DNA of 64,000 bases, taken from Hormiphora californensis (Eukaryota > Ctenophora > Tentaculata > Cydippida > Pleurobrachiidae). Where the stretch lies: the NCBI GenBank assembly GCA_020137815.1, contig CM035351.1, forward strand, positions 9,881,969 through 9,945,968, given 5' to 3'. This document shows, in pieces, positions 43,416 through 47,094 of this stretch (position 1 is the stretch's first letter; the number at the start of each line of letters is the position of its first letter). The position numbers and the translations under genes were made by a program. The notes beneath the pieces were generated by a model that did no database searches, had not been told where the DNA came from, and worked only from the letters and a program-made list of their open reading frames with translations.

Positions 43416-43723
43416 CCAGAGCGGCGTGTGCTGCATTTTGCGGATTTTTTCAAGAAAATGTTTGATTGGACATCAGGCTATACTAGGTGGATGATGGATC
43501 AAGTTTCACCTATTTTCGATGTTTTTAGACTATGTCCCATGAACCAAAACATGCACTACTTACATTGCTGATTTTCCAAACAAACTTGGGCAAACTGCTC
43601 TTCGATACCAGCAAAGTAACGCTCCAGCTGCTTCTGTGCGTTTATTGTAGTATCAACATCTTCAATATCCTCAAGTTTAGAGCCTTCATATGTTGTTTTC
43701 TTTTTAAGAGATCGGAATGACAT
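11866..43723 (-). CDS. WDR37: WDR37-like WD40 repeat protein gene, exons 1-6 (3' end not found)
   Basis: Six exons on the minus strand join with correct GT-AG sites and phases into 370 codons. Order: a lysine-rich start, a coiled-coil region (exons 1-2), then WD repeats 1-5. Strong WDR37 landmarks are KIVSSFRPV before the first repeat, [70 protein letters not shown] and [10 protein letters not shown]. Vertebrate WDR37 is about 490 residues, so roughly 120 residues (the last repeats and the C-terminus) are missing here and probably lie left of base 1. The family is a WD40 propeller protein reported to bind the sorting protein PACS1. No catalytic site is expected. Introns total about 31 kb and are TE-filled. 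I see no frame break in the exons, so the gene looks functional. Confidence 0.93.
12078..12722 (-). other. WDR37 intron 5
   Basis: The shortest intron (645 bp), with donor GTAGGT and acceptor CGCAG. It contains a small direct repeat of TTAAGGGACCCTTTAA type (about 12135-12183) and a weak inverted repeat around GGAATGGTCTAAACCATTCC (12240-12259). Nothing else is recognised. Confidence 0.7.
12723..12895 (-). CDS. WDR37: WDR37 exon 5: WD repeat 3
   Basis: The acceptor TTTCTTCAG ends at 12896; the donor is GTAGGT from 12722. The 173-bp exon enters in phase 2 and exits in phase 1. It encodes a short linker ([12 protein letters not shown]), then [19 protein letters not shown] and [17 protein letters not shown], one complete WD repeat ending at HTLSG. 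The ASWDRTA stretch is shared almost exactly with vertebrate WDR37. Confidence 0.95.
12896..14001. other. Intron 4, right-flank repeats
   Basis: It contains a fragment of the GTTGCTATAGTAACC-rich repeat (about 13100-13200), also seen at 36.4-37.9 kb, then the 62-bp minisatellite listed separately, then AT-rich sequence without recognisable content. Confidence 0.5.
13262..13690. repeat. 62-bp minisatellite, about 6-7 units
   Basis: The unit is about 62 bases with two halves: GATTCGGGGAAATTTCTCGC and TTAGAAAATACGATTCGAG, then AAAATTTTCTCGGTAAGAAA. Starts fall near 13312, 13374, 13437 and 13500 and continue degenerately to about 13690. Each half is itself a diverged copy of the other, so the array grew from a shorter ancestral unit. 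Confidence 0.9.
14002..14888 (-). mobile_element. Helitron family B, two head-to-tail units
   Basis: On the minus strand each unit starts TCCTTATTATAAAG and ends GGGCTTTCTAG. The units (14444-14888, then 14002-14443) join directly CTAG to TCC. The array is bounded by A at 14001 and T at 14889 in plus orientation, the Helitron target pattern. Each unit has a C-run (G-run on the element strand), and a Kozak-like ATGGCGG that opens short frames of no clear meaning. The 3' hairpin is weak, so the Helitron assignment rests on termini, target and the tandem join. Confidence 0.72.
14889..15091. other. T-rich and poly-C low-complexity sequence
   Basis: A run of TTTTTTGTA-type repeats (about 14951-15025) is followed by an 18-base C run (about 15068-15085). 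No gene. Confidence 0.7.
15684..16168 (+). pseudogene. PLE GIY-YIG endonuclease domain, 5'-truncated
   Basis: The open frame extends upstream of its first ATG ([15 protein letters not shown]). It has the PLE linker Cys pattern ([13 protein letters not shown]), then [20 protein letters not shown], the GIY-YIG core with YK and YVG, then RERFKEY with the catalytic-type Arg and a Glu in [14 protein letters not shown]. In PLEs this domain nicks target DNA to prime reverse transcription. The N-terminal RT half is absent, so this piece cannot move alone. Confidence 0.9.
16282..16307 (+). other. Hammerhead-core-like motif in PLE tail
   Basis: CTGATGA (16282-16288), 14 bases forming a GTCGA/TCGAC stem with a TGT loop, then GAAAC. 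PLEs are known to carry hammerhead ribozymes, and this has the expected order. One base (T) lies between CTGATGA and the stem, and I could not draw convincing stems I and III, so activity is unproven. An inverted copy is at about 15150-15175. Confidence 0.5.
16364..16905 (+). mobile_element. PLE 3' tail, second copy, with Helitron inside
   Basis: CTCTGTACAGTGTTTAGTTT and the sequence after it match the tail at 20905-21084 and the reverse of 19999-20245. The copy is interrupted at 16435-16730 by Helitron A. The tail carries CCCGATGAAGAGG...CCTCGAAAC (near 16762-16790) and ends after GATCACCCAACTGTCT. Confidence 0.75.
16435..16730 (+). mobile_element. Helitron family A, short copy in PLE tail
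   Basis: It begins TCTAACTATATCTAATG and ends TTTGCTAG. The subterminal hairpin is TTCGCCC-gta-GGGCGAA (16702-16718), different in sequence from the other copies but still perfectly paired. Removing 16435-16730 leaves ACTATATATTTATAATTAAC, exactly the sequence at 20981-21000 in another PLE copy. Insertion was therefore between A and T without duplication. Confidence 0.93.
16906..17690. other. Intron 4 spacer, nothing recognised
   Basis: No coding or TE terminus is recognised. A local inverted pair around GGGGTGA...TCACCCC (about 17451-17480) is noted. Confidence 0.4.
17690..17775. repeat. Tandem TGTTTCAAATTGTAA repeat
   Basis: About six degenerate 15-base units, directly before the start of LINE 2 ORF1. 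Confidence 0.75.
17806..18150 (+). pseudogene. LINE 2 ORF1, N-terminal part
   Basis: An acidic start ([16 protein letters not shown]) is followed by [18 protein letters not shown], similar in pattern to the SAP-like helix pair often found in LINE ORF1 proteins. The frame is cut at about 18150 by the 18.15-23.34 kb TE nest and appears to continue at 23643 ([19 protein letters not shown]). Continuity is inferred from sense, not from a perfect join. Confidence 0.55.
18343..19141 (+). mobile_element. Hairpin-capped element, copy 2
   Basis: Left end: ACAAGAATTATT, hairpin GCATTAT...ATAATGC, TTTCCCTGCC. Right end: hairpin TGCCTTTTTAC/GTAAAAAGGCA, hairpin CCGGGTGAATGCC-ttc-GGCATTCACCCGG, then GGCAGGGAAAAAAT. 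The hairpins differ in sequence from copy 1 but pair perfectly. A fold-back (18554-18775) is inserted. Confidence 0.7.
18554..18775. repeat. Fold-back MITE
   Basis: Arms of about 90 bases: CGCCCGTACCAGTCGCCCGT, continuing through TTTGCTTTGCGCATTACGTT, is inverted at about 18675-18735. Additional GGGCGATCTA copies sit at the right end. A short frame crossing it is a by-product. Confidence 0.75.
19142..19440. other. Unassigned segment between nested elements
   Basis: Lies between hairpin-capped copy 2 and the resumed hAT-X sequence. No repeat partner within the window and no coding sense were found. Confidence 0.35.
19999..21084. mobile_element. Head-to-head palindrome of PLE tails, nested level 3
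   Basis: Two 5'-truncated PLE copies meet head to head near 20580, arms about 20072-20570 and 20590-21084, plus an extra 73 bases at the left. The whole is flanked by a perfect 12-bp duplication ACTGATGGCTTT (19987-19998, 21085-21096), so it integrated as one unit. Each arm ends in the CCGATGA - stem - GAAA motif region. Confidence 0.88.
20588..20713 (+). pseudogene. PLE C-terminal coding remnant (one per palindrome arm)
   Basis: The 42-codon frame up to TAA reads [20 protein letters not shown], then [20 protein letters not shown], matching the end of PLE GIY-YIG proteins (compare [13 protein letters not shown] at 16 kb). The mirror copy is on the minus strand at about 20575-20450, and a third lies at about 44715-44440 minus. 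Confidence 0.75.
23337..23642. other. Junction between TE nest and LINE 2 ORF1
   Basis: CAGTGGCCCCCACTCCAAGCA (about 23357) is an inverted copy of the region at 17802-17824, and TATAGGAGTTTCA plus CTTTTC near 23427 match 17793-17850. It therefore holds rearranged 5' LINE 2 sequence. The rest is not recognised. Confidence 0.45.
23643..24640 (+). pseudogene. LINE 2 ORF1: PHD-like finger, acidic region, zinc knuckles
   Basis: Order of parts: a helix-rich piece ([17 protein letters not shown]); [10 protein letters not shown] in another frame, then [11 protein letters not shown] and WLCSAC, giving a PHD-like Cys/His pattern; a strongly Glu/Lys-rich, probably coiled-coil stretch (about 24200-24400); and CCCH-type knuckles [12 protein letters not shown], then [12 protein letters not shown] and [10 protein letters not shown], crossing a stop at 24564. 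PHD domains are known from CR1-like ORF1 proteins, and ORF1 proteins of this type bind nucleic acid. At least three frame breaks show it is dead. Confidence 0.7.
24641..25468. other. LINE 2 ORF1-ORF2 interval
   Basis: A basic, low-complexity frame (24662-24943, rich in Arg, Gln and Lys) may be the ORF1 tail. Between about 25050 and 25330 lies foreign-looking AT-rich sequence with a degenerate inverted pair (GGTTCCTGATAAG, then CTTATCAGGAACAGG), probably a small insertion. Confidence 0.4.
25469..26171 (+). pseudogene. LINE 2 endonuclease, first part (broken)
   Basis: An APE-type endonuclease: [24 protein letters not shown] with the catalytic Glu, then after a break of about 150 bases (probably an insertion, about 25740-25945) [26 protein letters not shown] and ITGDFNTP with the Asp-Asn pair. 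The frame is cut at 26171 by the 1.74-kb palindrome. Confidence 0.85.
26172..27908. mobile_element. 1.74-kb palindromic element with GCGGAT-type repeat arms
   Basis: Left end AGCTGGTATTAATAAACGGG, right end its complement. CTT flanks both sides (26169-26171, 27909-27911), a 3-bp TSD. The outer arms are arrays of ATCGCGGATAAAAA and ATCGCGGATTGCGG units (left about 690 bp, right about 580 bp). The inner arms (about 26860-27055 and 27115-27310) are near-perfect complements of unique sequence around a 55-base loop. Long open frames on both strands are products of the 14-base repeat, not genes. Confidence 0.88.
27909..27997 (+). pseudogene. LINE 2 endonuclease, continuation after the palindrome
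   Basis: [20 protein letters not shown] continues the endonuclease frame. With the palindrome and one CTT removed, the frame reads GDFNTP then CIEWDPP without a break. It is cut at about 27997 by the 190-bp repeat family. Confidence 0.75.
27998..28435. repeat. 190-bp repeat family, fragment
   Basis: It shares TATACTACTAGAACA and AAGTTTCAAGTCGATATTTC, and ends TTCTTCGGGTCGGAGGTGCC followed by a GCCGGCACC half-hairpin, like 54268-55030. In reading frame with the LINE only by chance. Confidence 0.75.
28495..28647 (-). CDS. WDR37: WDR37 exon 4: end of WD repeat 2 and acidic linker
   Basis: The acceptor ATTTTCAG ends at 28648; the donor is GTATGT from 28494. The 153-bp exon is phase 2 in and 2 out. 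It begins by completing Arg of VNSIRFHP, then encodes [20 protein letters not shown] and an acidic linker ([12 protein letters not shown]), the same position as the acidic insert in vertebrate WDR37. Confidence 0.95.
28711..29840. mobile_element. 1.1-kb fold-back with AATTTAGGGTAGGTCTG arrays
   Basis: Left end GGGCAGGTCGGTAGAACTTC, right end its complement. Each arm has a tandem array of 15-17-base AATTTAGGGTAGGTC units (about 28735-28875 and 29640-29815), then GACCTAATC/CGTCCCGTATCTCG segments. The central arms (GCACCAGATTTGGATTTTTA) surround a 30-base loop near 29300. It lies in WDR37 intron 3. No coding. Confidence 0.82.
29841..30086. mobile_element. hAT-X element, partial copy
   Basis: CTGACCATAAAAAGTTGATA, then TGTCCATAGTTTCATA, then TTAGCACACCCTA match the 55989-56260 half of the 830-bp element in reverse. 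The right terminus AGCACACCCTA is the TIR. Confidence 0.65.
30321..30390 (+). other. tRNA-Glu-like sequence (SINE or pseudogene)
   Basis: It has an A-box-like TGGTGTAGTGGTTA, a CTC-type anticodon region (GGACTCTCACC) and a B-box GGTTCGAATCC at tRNA spacing. Acceptor and T stems are not properly paired, so it is a tRNA-derived repeat, not a working gene. Confidence 0.55.
30677..30747 (+). other. tRNA-Asp-like sequence (SINE or pseudogene)
   Basis: TGGTCGAGTGGTATGAA resembles an A box, CTCGC-CTGTCAA-GCGGG is an anticodon arm with GTC, and GGTTTGATCC a B box. The acceptor stem fails to pair. T-rich sequence follows, as in a tRNA-derived SINE. Confidence 0.55.
30838..30963 (+). repeat. Inverted repeat arm, left of WDR37 exon 3
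   Basis: About 125 bases (AAAATAGAAAAATTTGTTTC through CCCCAATCTTGCTCTCTC) are repeated as the complement at 32324-32459 with only a few differences. The arms lie in introns 3 and 2, one on each side of exon 3. Confidence 0.9.
31027..31112 (+). repeat. Double-hairpin repeat, copy 1
   Basis: AAACCAG, hairpin TTTAATCGCCC-tgcc-GGGCGATTAAA, CTCCA, then hairpin GTTGGCT...CCCAGC-ta-GCGCTGGG...AGCCAAC. Copy 2 (31744-31845, minus) keeps both stems with different sequence. Confidence 0.75.
31204..31374 (-). CDS. WDR37: WDR37 exon 3: WD repeat 1 and start of repeat 2
   Basis: The acceptor is TACATTTAG at 31375-31383. This choice, not a second AG eight bases on, makes the phases fit and gives [13 protein letters not shown]. 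The donor is GTTAGT from 31203. The 171-bp exon is phase 2 in and 2 out, so it is removable in frame. It encodes [18 protein letters not shown] and [15 protein letters not shown]. It sits inside two pairs of inverted repeats. Confidence 0.95.
31443..31707. mobile_element. Mariner-type MITE (265 bp)
   Basis: TIR CAGGGTGGTTCAGAAACATG, inverted at the right end, with TA on both sides (31441-31442, 31708-31709). Between the 40-base TIRs is unique AT-rich sequence. It lies in intron 2, 67 bases upstream of exon 3 in gene orientation. Confidence 0.88.
31744..31845 (-). repeat. Double-hairpin repeat, copy 2
   Basis: Minus strand: TTTAAACCAG, hairpin TTTATCTGCC-ac-TGGCGGATAAA, CTCCA, then hairpin AGGTAGCTTCTCCCAGC / GCACTGGGAGAAAGCTATCT. 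The stems differ in sequence from copy 1 but remain paired. Confidence 0.75.
32324..32459 (-). repeat. Inverted repeat arm, right of WDR37 exon 3
   Basis: Complement of 30838-30963, with a slightly longer GAGAGAGA run. Loop size between arms is about 1.36 kb and includes exon 3. Confidence 0.9.
32553..33548. mobile_element. Pogo-like TIR element hosting a hAT-type insertion
   Basis: CAGTCGGACCCCGATTTAGG at the left and GGGGTCCGACTG at the right, TA at 32551-32552 and 33549-33550. The interior is mostly the 818-bp insertion at 32685-33502. Without it the element is about 170 bp, like those at 33702 and 44479. Confidence 0.9.
32685..33502. mobile_element. hAT-type MITE with 8-bp TSD
   Basis: TIR TAGGGTGTGACAAACGCCCC, inverted at the right end, flanked by a perfect 8-bp duplication ACAAGAGC (32677-32684, 33503-33510). 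Internally it is an imperfect palindrome. TAGGG ends and 8-bp TSDs fit hAT. Confidence 0.9.
33702..33847. mobile_element. Pogo-like MITE, 146 bp
   Basis: CAGTTGGACCCCGATTTAGT to GGGGTCCGACTG with TA on both sides. It contains only the GATTTAGTGG/GGGTGTCC subterminal words. Confidence 0.9.
34143..34838 (+). mobile_element. Hairpin-capped element, copy 3 (variant ends)
   Basis: The left end has hairpin GCATTAT-gttt-CATAATGC and TTTCCCCGCC. The right end has TGCCTTTTTGCAAAAGGCA, hairpin GGGTGaaGGCC-ttc-GGCC and GGCGGGGAAAAAAT. Both ends carry CCCCGCC/GGCGGGG where other copies have CCCTGCC/GGCAGGG. A Harbinger-like MITE is inserted. Confidence 0.72.
34206..34495. mobile_element. PIF/Harbinger-like MITE, 290 bp
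   Basis: Near-palindromic element, TIR GGGGAAACTCTAACTGAATG, flanked by TAA on both sides (34203-34205, 34496-34498). A TWA target is typical of PIF/Harbinger. The inner GAGAATACAGAGAAAGAAC segment is present three times. Confidence 0.75.
34882..35122 (-). CDS. WDR37: WDR37 exon 2: coiled-coil and linker before the propeller
   Basis: The acceptor TTTTCGTTCAG ends at 35123; the donor is GTATGT from 34881. The 241-bp exon is phase 1 in and 2 out. It encodes [20 protein letters not shown] (coiled-coil-like), then [25 protein letters not shown] and KLVTR. KIVSSF and the LV.R/EY.GH context are shared with vertebrate WDR37, fixing the gene identity. Confidence 0.93.
35165..35880. mobile_element. 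MITE-like element with CCGGCTCGAAATGTTC ends
   Basis: The 16-base inverted end pair CCGGCTCGAAATGTTC lies near 35173 and 35855. Inside are a (GA)n run (35266-35345), a (GT)n run (35349-35368), an (AC)n run (35402-35435) and a small palindrome with AGGGTGAGAC ends (35561-35643). It is close to the acceptor of exon 2. Confidence 0.6.
36023..36645 (-). mobile_element. Hairpin-capped element, copy 4
   Basis: Minus strand: ACAAGAATTATT, GCATTAT...ATAATGC hairpin, TTTCCCTGCC at the start; CACCCGGGCAGGGAAAAAAT at the end, where the second terminal hairpin has lost its left half. It carries several GTTACCATAGCAAC-type words. Copy 5 faces it in the opposite orientation. Confidence 0.68.
36834..37590 (+). 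mobile_element. Hairpin-capped element, copy 5
   Basis: Starts GAATTATTGCATTATG, the usual left hairpin and TTTCCCTGCC. Ends with a GTGCGTGC-type hairpin, a disordered CCGGG/CACCCGG region and GGCAGGGAAAAAAA. Its body is the complement of copy 4, so the two form a long inverted repeat around about 36740. Confidence 0.68.
37660..38019 (+). mobile_element. Hairpin-capped element, copy 6 (left part)
   Basis: ACAAGAATTATT, left hairpin and TTTCCCTGCC near 37668-37711, then the GTTGCTATGG-rich body. The right terminus was not found. Confidence 0.6.
38020..38212. repeat. 35-bp tandem repeat CGGCAACCCCAAAAACGGGG
   Basis: Five to six units with the core ACCACTGCATTATACGGCAAC. The array continues at 42571-42660, so the LTR retrotransposon inserted into it. 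Confidence 0.85.
38213..38722 (+). repeat. 5' LTR
   Basis: Begins TGTTATATCATG, ends CCTTAACA; a 6-bp GGGTCA insertion near 38698 distinguishes it from the other two copies. Confidence 0.92.
38747..39249 (-). repeat. Inverted third LTR
   Basis: Complement of the 3' LTR. It is joined to the 5' LTR through about 24 bases of primer-binding-site sequence, both LTR 3' ends facing each other. Confidence 0.92.
39959..41044 (-). pseudogene. Gag-to-integrase fusion frame of the LTR element
   Basis: A continuous 361-codon frame. The first 40 residues ([20 protein letters not shown]) look like a piece of Gag. Residues from about 46 ([20 protein letters not shown], then [10 protein letters not shown]) are an integrase C-terminal barrel region, and the rest is a Pro/Thr/Glu-rich acidic tail. 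Protease, RT, RNase H and the integrase core are deleted without loss of frame. The tail is repeated on the plus strand at 41045-41366, with a four-codon length difference. It is probably a deletion derivative. Confidence 0.72.
41045..41366 (+). pseudogene. Second, inverted copy of the pol tail
   Basis: The frame reads [20 protein letters not shown] to EDKISRKE-stop, the same tail as the minus-strand copy. The inversion junction lies at about 41030-41045, near a shared GGATGCTTTGGA word. Confidence 0.8.
42068..42570 (+). repeat. 3' LTR
   Basis: TGTTATATC to CTTAACA, directly after the polypurine run and before the ACGG duplication. Confidence 0.93.
42575..43563. other. Intron 1 sequence next to exon 1
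   Basis: Remnant 35-bp repeats to about 42660, a (C)9 run near 42707, then unassigned sequence. A TATATATA/CACACA microsatellite is at 43377-43415. Frames over 42885-43453 are short and not recognised. Confidence 0.45.
43564..43723 (-). CDS. WDR37: WDR37 exon 1: start codon and first coiled-coil
   Basis: The ATG at 43723-43721 is chosen because an in-frame TAG lies 12 bases upstream. A minimal ATG-AGA-TAG upstream frame precedes it. The 160-bp coding part encodes [30 protein letters not shown] and [18 protein letters not shown], and ends with T before the consensus donor GTAAGT. The Leu/Glu-rich segment aligns with the dimer-like helix near the start of vertebrate WDR37. A longer upstream exon cannot be excluded. 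Confidence 0.88.
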
Positions 43724-44400
43724 TGGTAGCTATCTCATTGAGTCCATTCAGCCATGTTTCTGAGAAATTTATAAAGTAAACCTTCAGAATTTATGGTAGG
43801 TCTAGCGTTCCCAATGGATGTACCTCATGTCAGGGTTTTTAACAGTATCACGCCCACGTCAGTTATAACATCGCCTAGGGTGGGTCAAATTTATCCGGTA
43901 TGTTTTAGACAAAATAATTTATATGCGGGTAATCTATATCACATCACAGGCCAATTCCGGTAATTTTTATTCCAAATCATGCCCAATTAAGAAATTTATA
44001 GGTGTGTCTGAAAGCATTAATTAGATCTGCCCTGTCCCCACACTGCTCCGATTTCATGTCACGTGTCCACGGAGGGGGAGAGTCAGGGAGAGAGAAAGGG
44101 GTTTATAGTGTACATTTACTCTGAAATTGCTGATAAGGGGAACGAGTAATGATGTGTTAAAATCTAGGTAAAAATAACCCACCCTAGAGTGGACTGGGGG
44201 CTCAACGAATTCTCCTCAACCAAAGGGACTGCTCCTGATCTGGGATTTTCCAAGCTCCAAAACTCTGTCCCGGCCCCTGGCCGGACAATTTCAGTGGAGG
44301 ATGCAAGGAGTGTCAACCGACACCTTCAGACCAGGAGCGGTGGGGCTGGCGAGAGGTGCTCTCCTGCGGAGAGCTCCTCTCGGCCCTATTTAACCTCAGA
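43724..44400 (-). promoter_or_regulatory. WDR37 5' flank (UTR or promoter not resolved)
   Basis: No TATA box, CpG-dense block or clear initiator was seen. A GAGAGGTGCTCTCC/GGAGAGCTCCTCTC inverted pair lies near 44350-44380. This is the region where the transcription start should be, by position only. Confidence 0.3.
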
Positions 44401-44478
44401 ACAACAACAACAACAACAGCAACTAAATATTAAATTAAATATCTCGTAAGTTCGGAACATTCCTCTTTATTGTTCATA

Positions 44479-44650
44479 CAGTTGGACCCCGATTTAGGGA
44501 CACCCTCGGGGGAAAGGCTCTTGTCCACTAAATCGGGGTGTCCACTAAATCGGGGTCAAATAAGGTTAATTTCCTATATCGGGGGAAAAAAATCCTGTCC
44601 CTAAATCGGGGTGCCACTAAATCGGGGGCCCCTAAATCGGGGTCCGACTG
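44479..44650. mobile_element. Pogo-like MITE, 172 bp
   Basis: CAGTTGGACCCCGATTTAGG to GGGGTCCGACTG, TA on both sides. The uninterrupted site TTCATACCAGGTCTC is at about 20486-20500. Confidence 0.95.
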
Positions 44651-44713
44651 TACCAGGTCTCAGTTTCTGTATATACATGGCCTCTAAAATTTTTCTCTTT
44701 AAAATGTTTCTCT

Positions 44714-44938
44714 CAGTGGTCCTCCGACATATTCCGACGTGAAATTCGACCTAGATCTCGACCTGGAATGAGCCGCGCATCAGAGAGATGTGCCGCAGTA
44801 AGAAAATGGTGTCGCGCTTCAACTCTTTTCTCTCGCTAGTCTTTGTGTCTCTCTCACTACGAATGCGCACCTCATTCCAGGTCGAGATTCTCGTCGAATT
44901 TCACGTCGAGGTATGGCAATTATGTTGGATGACCACTG
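44714..44938. mobile_element. Fold-back with CAGTGGTC ends, 225 bp
   Basis: Ends CAGTGGTCCTCCGACAT and ATGTTGGATGACCACTG. The 3-bp TCT duplication is inferred from the empty site TTTCTCTCGGTGG. Inner arms share ATTCCAGGTCGAGAT and GTGAAATTCGAC words. CAGTG-type ends with 3-bp TSD hint at the CACTA group. Confidence 0.65.
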
Positions 44939-44962
44939 TCTCGGTGGTTAATATCTTAAAAC

Positions 44963-45659
44963 GGGGGGGATCCCATGGCATACTTTGGTATACTTTGGTA
45001 TACTTTGGTATATGGAAAATCCCAAAAAAATATGTGGAAAGTACCAAAGTATACCAAAGTATACCATATCTTTTTAATAACTTTAAAGTACTTTAAAGTG
45101 TTAATTTACAACAGTTAAGGCTTTAAAACATTTTATATAAACTTTCTTGACTCATAAAATTGGACAATGGTGCTAAATAGGCTAAATTCATAGAATCGAG
45201 GGAAAATATTACCTATAAAATGGTGAGTCAGAAAACTGGGGTTTGACAAATTGGGACCCATTTGAGTATGATAAAAAAAAAACTTTTAAAAAGTCAAGAA
45301 AATGTTCAAATAGTATTTGGTAAAGTCTCCAAAAATTTTTCAAAAATTGCCTTCACCGGGAATCGAACCCGAGTGGCAAGCCTAGAAGCACTAGCCGGAT
45401 GATGTAACAAAAACGTAAAAATCGGTTTAATAAGCGTTATATTACCAACTTATAAAGAAATAAGGATGTAGTTTTACAAATTTAGTCATTTATGTCAACT
45501 TATCGCTTAAATTTTACCTTTTTCAAAATTTTTATGGTATACTTTGGTATACCTTGGTATACTTTGGTATACTTTGGTATACTTTGGTATATGGAAAATC
45601 GCTGAAAAAGTTGTGGAAAGTGCCAAAGTATACCAAAGTATACCATGGGATCCCCCCCC
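44963..45659. mobile_element. MULE-like MITE, 697 bp, 9-bp TSD
   Basis: Ends GGGGGGGATCCCATGG and its complement, followed inward by tandem TATACTTTGG. The 9-bp duplication TCTTAAAAC flanks it (44954-44962, 45660-45668). A 9-bp TSD suggests Mutator-like. It carries a tRNA-Gly-like fragment. Confidence 0.85.
45352..45410 (-). other. tRNA-Gly(GCC)-like fragment
   Basis: Minus strand: CTTGCCACTCGGGTTCGATT then CCCGG, an anticodon-loop-like GCC followed by a good T arm (CGGG-TTCGATT-CCCG). The variable region and a normal D arm are missing. Probably a captured tRNA remnant or SINE piece. Confidence 0.5.
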
Positions 45660-45728
45660 TCTTAAAACTGAGTTTAGGGGGTGTGTTATTTTTTCAATTC
45701 CTAATTTAATTCAAAATTTTACTTGGTA

Positions 45729-45864
45729 CAGTCGGACCCCGATTTACCGGGCCCCGATTTACCGGAACCCCGATTTACCGGGAGGATAAACTTCCCCCGA
45801 TATAGGAAATTAACGGTATTTGACCCCAATTTACCGGGCACCCCGATTTACCGGGGTCCGACTG
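45729..45864. mobile_element. Pogo-like MITE, 136 bp, ACCGGG variant
   Basis: CAGTCGGACCCCGATTTACC to GGGGTCCGACTG, TA on both sides. The empty site CCCGATACCAAGTG is at 23279 and 56759. ACCGGG replaces AGGGAC in the subterminal words, as at 58450-58527. Confidence 0.93.
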
Positions 45865-46496
45865 TATTGGGTTAAATGAGCTCCTACGATCATTCTAAAA
45901 CATTTTATCACAAATTTTTGGCTCTACCATGGCCCAAATATGTTGGCACGAGCTATGCCCATATATGGGCATATTCATATCAAAAAGTCTGTTTTAGGGC
46001 GTTATTTCGAACAAAATACACATATCAATCGTCTCGTGACAACTTATACGACTGTTACTTTCAGTTTGAGCCTTCAGATATCCACTTTATGAACAAAAAT
46101 AAAAGTTTTTCTCCCTTTTTTTTCTTGCTAATTTTACCAACTTGCAGAATCGTGGGGACGAATTTTAATTTTTTTAAAGTTTTTTCTTGGTGGAAAGCAA
46201 ATTTTGGTTGTAATCGACTAATTTTGGCCTGCGGAACACGATCCCGTTCAAGAAAAAGATCTCAAAATTTAAGAACATGTCCAAAATGAACATTCTTTGT
46301 CAAAAATGAACATTTTTTGTCAAAAATGAACATTTTTAGGTCAAAAATGAACTTTAGCATCATTTAATGATGCATATCAATTCCTGTCAGTTTCGAGGTG
46401 CTGAACACGATCCTGAACATAAAAAGTTGATATCAAGAACATGTCAAAAACTGGTGAAAACCACACATATTTCCCTATTTTTACCATTTTTCGCGG

Positions 46497-46704
46497 CCCT
46501 GTAGTTGTTAGGATCATACCTACAGCCCTTCTTATACAATGGGGTGACGAGTGATTCTTTCCAAGGATAGCACTGATTCTGGAGACATTGGTTAAACAAG
46601 TTGGCTGTCGCCTCCATGACTTCTGTACTGCTTGCTTTCAGGAACTCATTGGCAATTTGATCCTCAGCTACAGCTTTTCCGTCCTTGAGTCGCGATGCCA
46701 ACGT
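46497..46704 (-). pseudogene. LINE reverse-transcriptase fragment
   Basis: About 70 codons: LKDGKAVAEDQIANEFLKAS, LFNQCLQN, then LVTPLYKKGCRYDPNNYRA, the finger region of a non-LTR RT. Both ends are lost. It replaces about 55 bases of the hAT-X element compared with 56100-56160. Confidence 0.75.
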
Positions 46705-46794
46705 AACTGACAAACACTATCTCGATTCTGTTTTGCTGATGTGATAGAAAATTGTCCATAGTTTCACATTAGCTAGATACTGAATGGACGTGAT

Positions 46795-47085
46795 GTGTAA
46801 TGAATGGCTAGAGGGGTATCAATGTAACTCGGTGCATTAGGATTGTTAGCATTATGGGAATGTTCTGACAATCTGTCGTGCACCGACCTGCAAGACTCTC
46901 CCACATAGATTTCACCACACAATAAACATGTTATCTGGTACACTGGTGACATAGTGTTACACGAGCCCTTCTCGAGTCTTTCACAAATATTACAATTTCT
47001 CGCAAGACACTCTAGATTGTACAAATAATGTATCGCTTGACTATTCTTGAGTCTCATGATTGATAATAGTTCTTGTGTTTATTGG
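46795..47085 (-). pseudogene. PLE GIY-YIG fragment (PLE type 2)
   Basis: CLARNCNICERLEKGSCNT, VYQITCLLCGEIYVGESCRS and HDRLSEHSHNANNPN form a GIY-YIG core with the upstream Cys pairs seen in PLEs. It is 5'- and 3'-truncated, and diverged from the neighbour at 47379. Confidence 0.82.
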
Positions 47086-47094
47086 ACAAGTTAG

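Larger units (their letters stand above)
44401..45675 (-). mobile_element. PLE tail copy with three DNA-transposon insertions
   Basis: AACAACAACAACAGCAACTA through GTTTAGGGGG matches 20425-20590. It is interrupted by a pogo-like MITE (44479-44650), a CAGTGG-ended element (44714-44938) and a MULE-like element (44963-45659). In each case the uninterrupted sequence exists near 20.5 kb. Confidence 0.85.
45676..46783 (-). mobile_element. hAT-X element copy with two insertions
   Basis: Starts GTGTGTTATTTTTTCAATT (TIR) and follows 56818-55989 in reverse. Interrupted by a pogo-like MITE (45729-45864) and by a LINE RT fragment (about 46497-46704). Confidence 0.78.
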
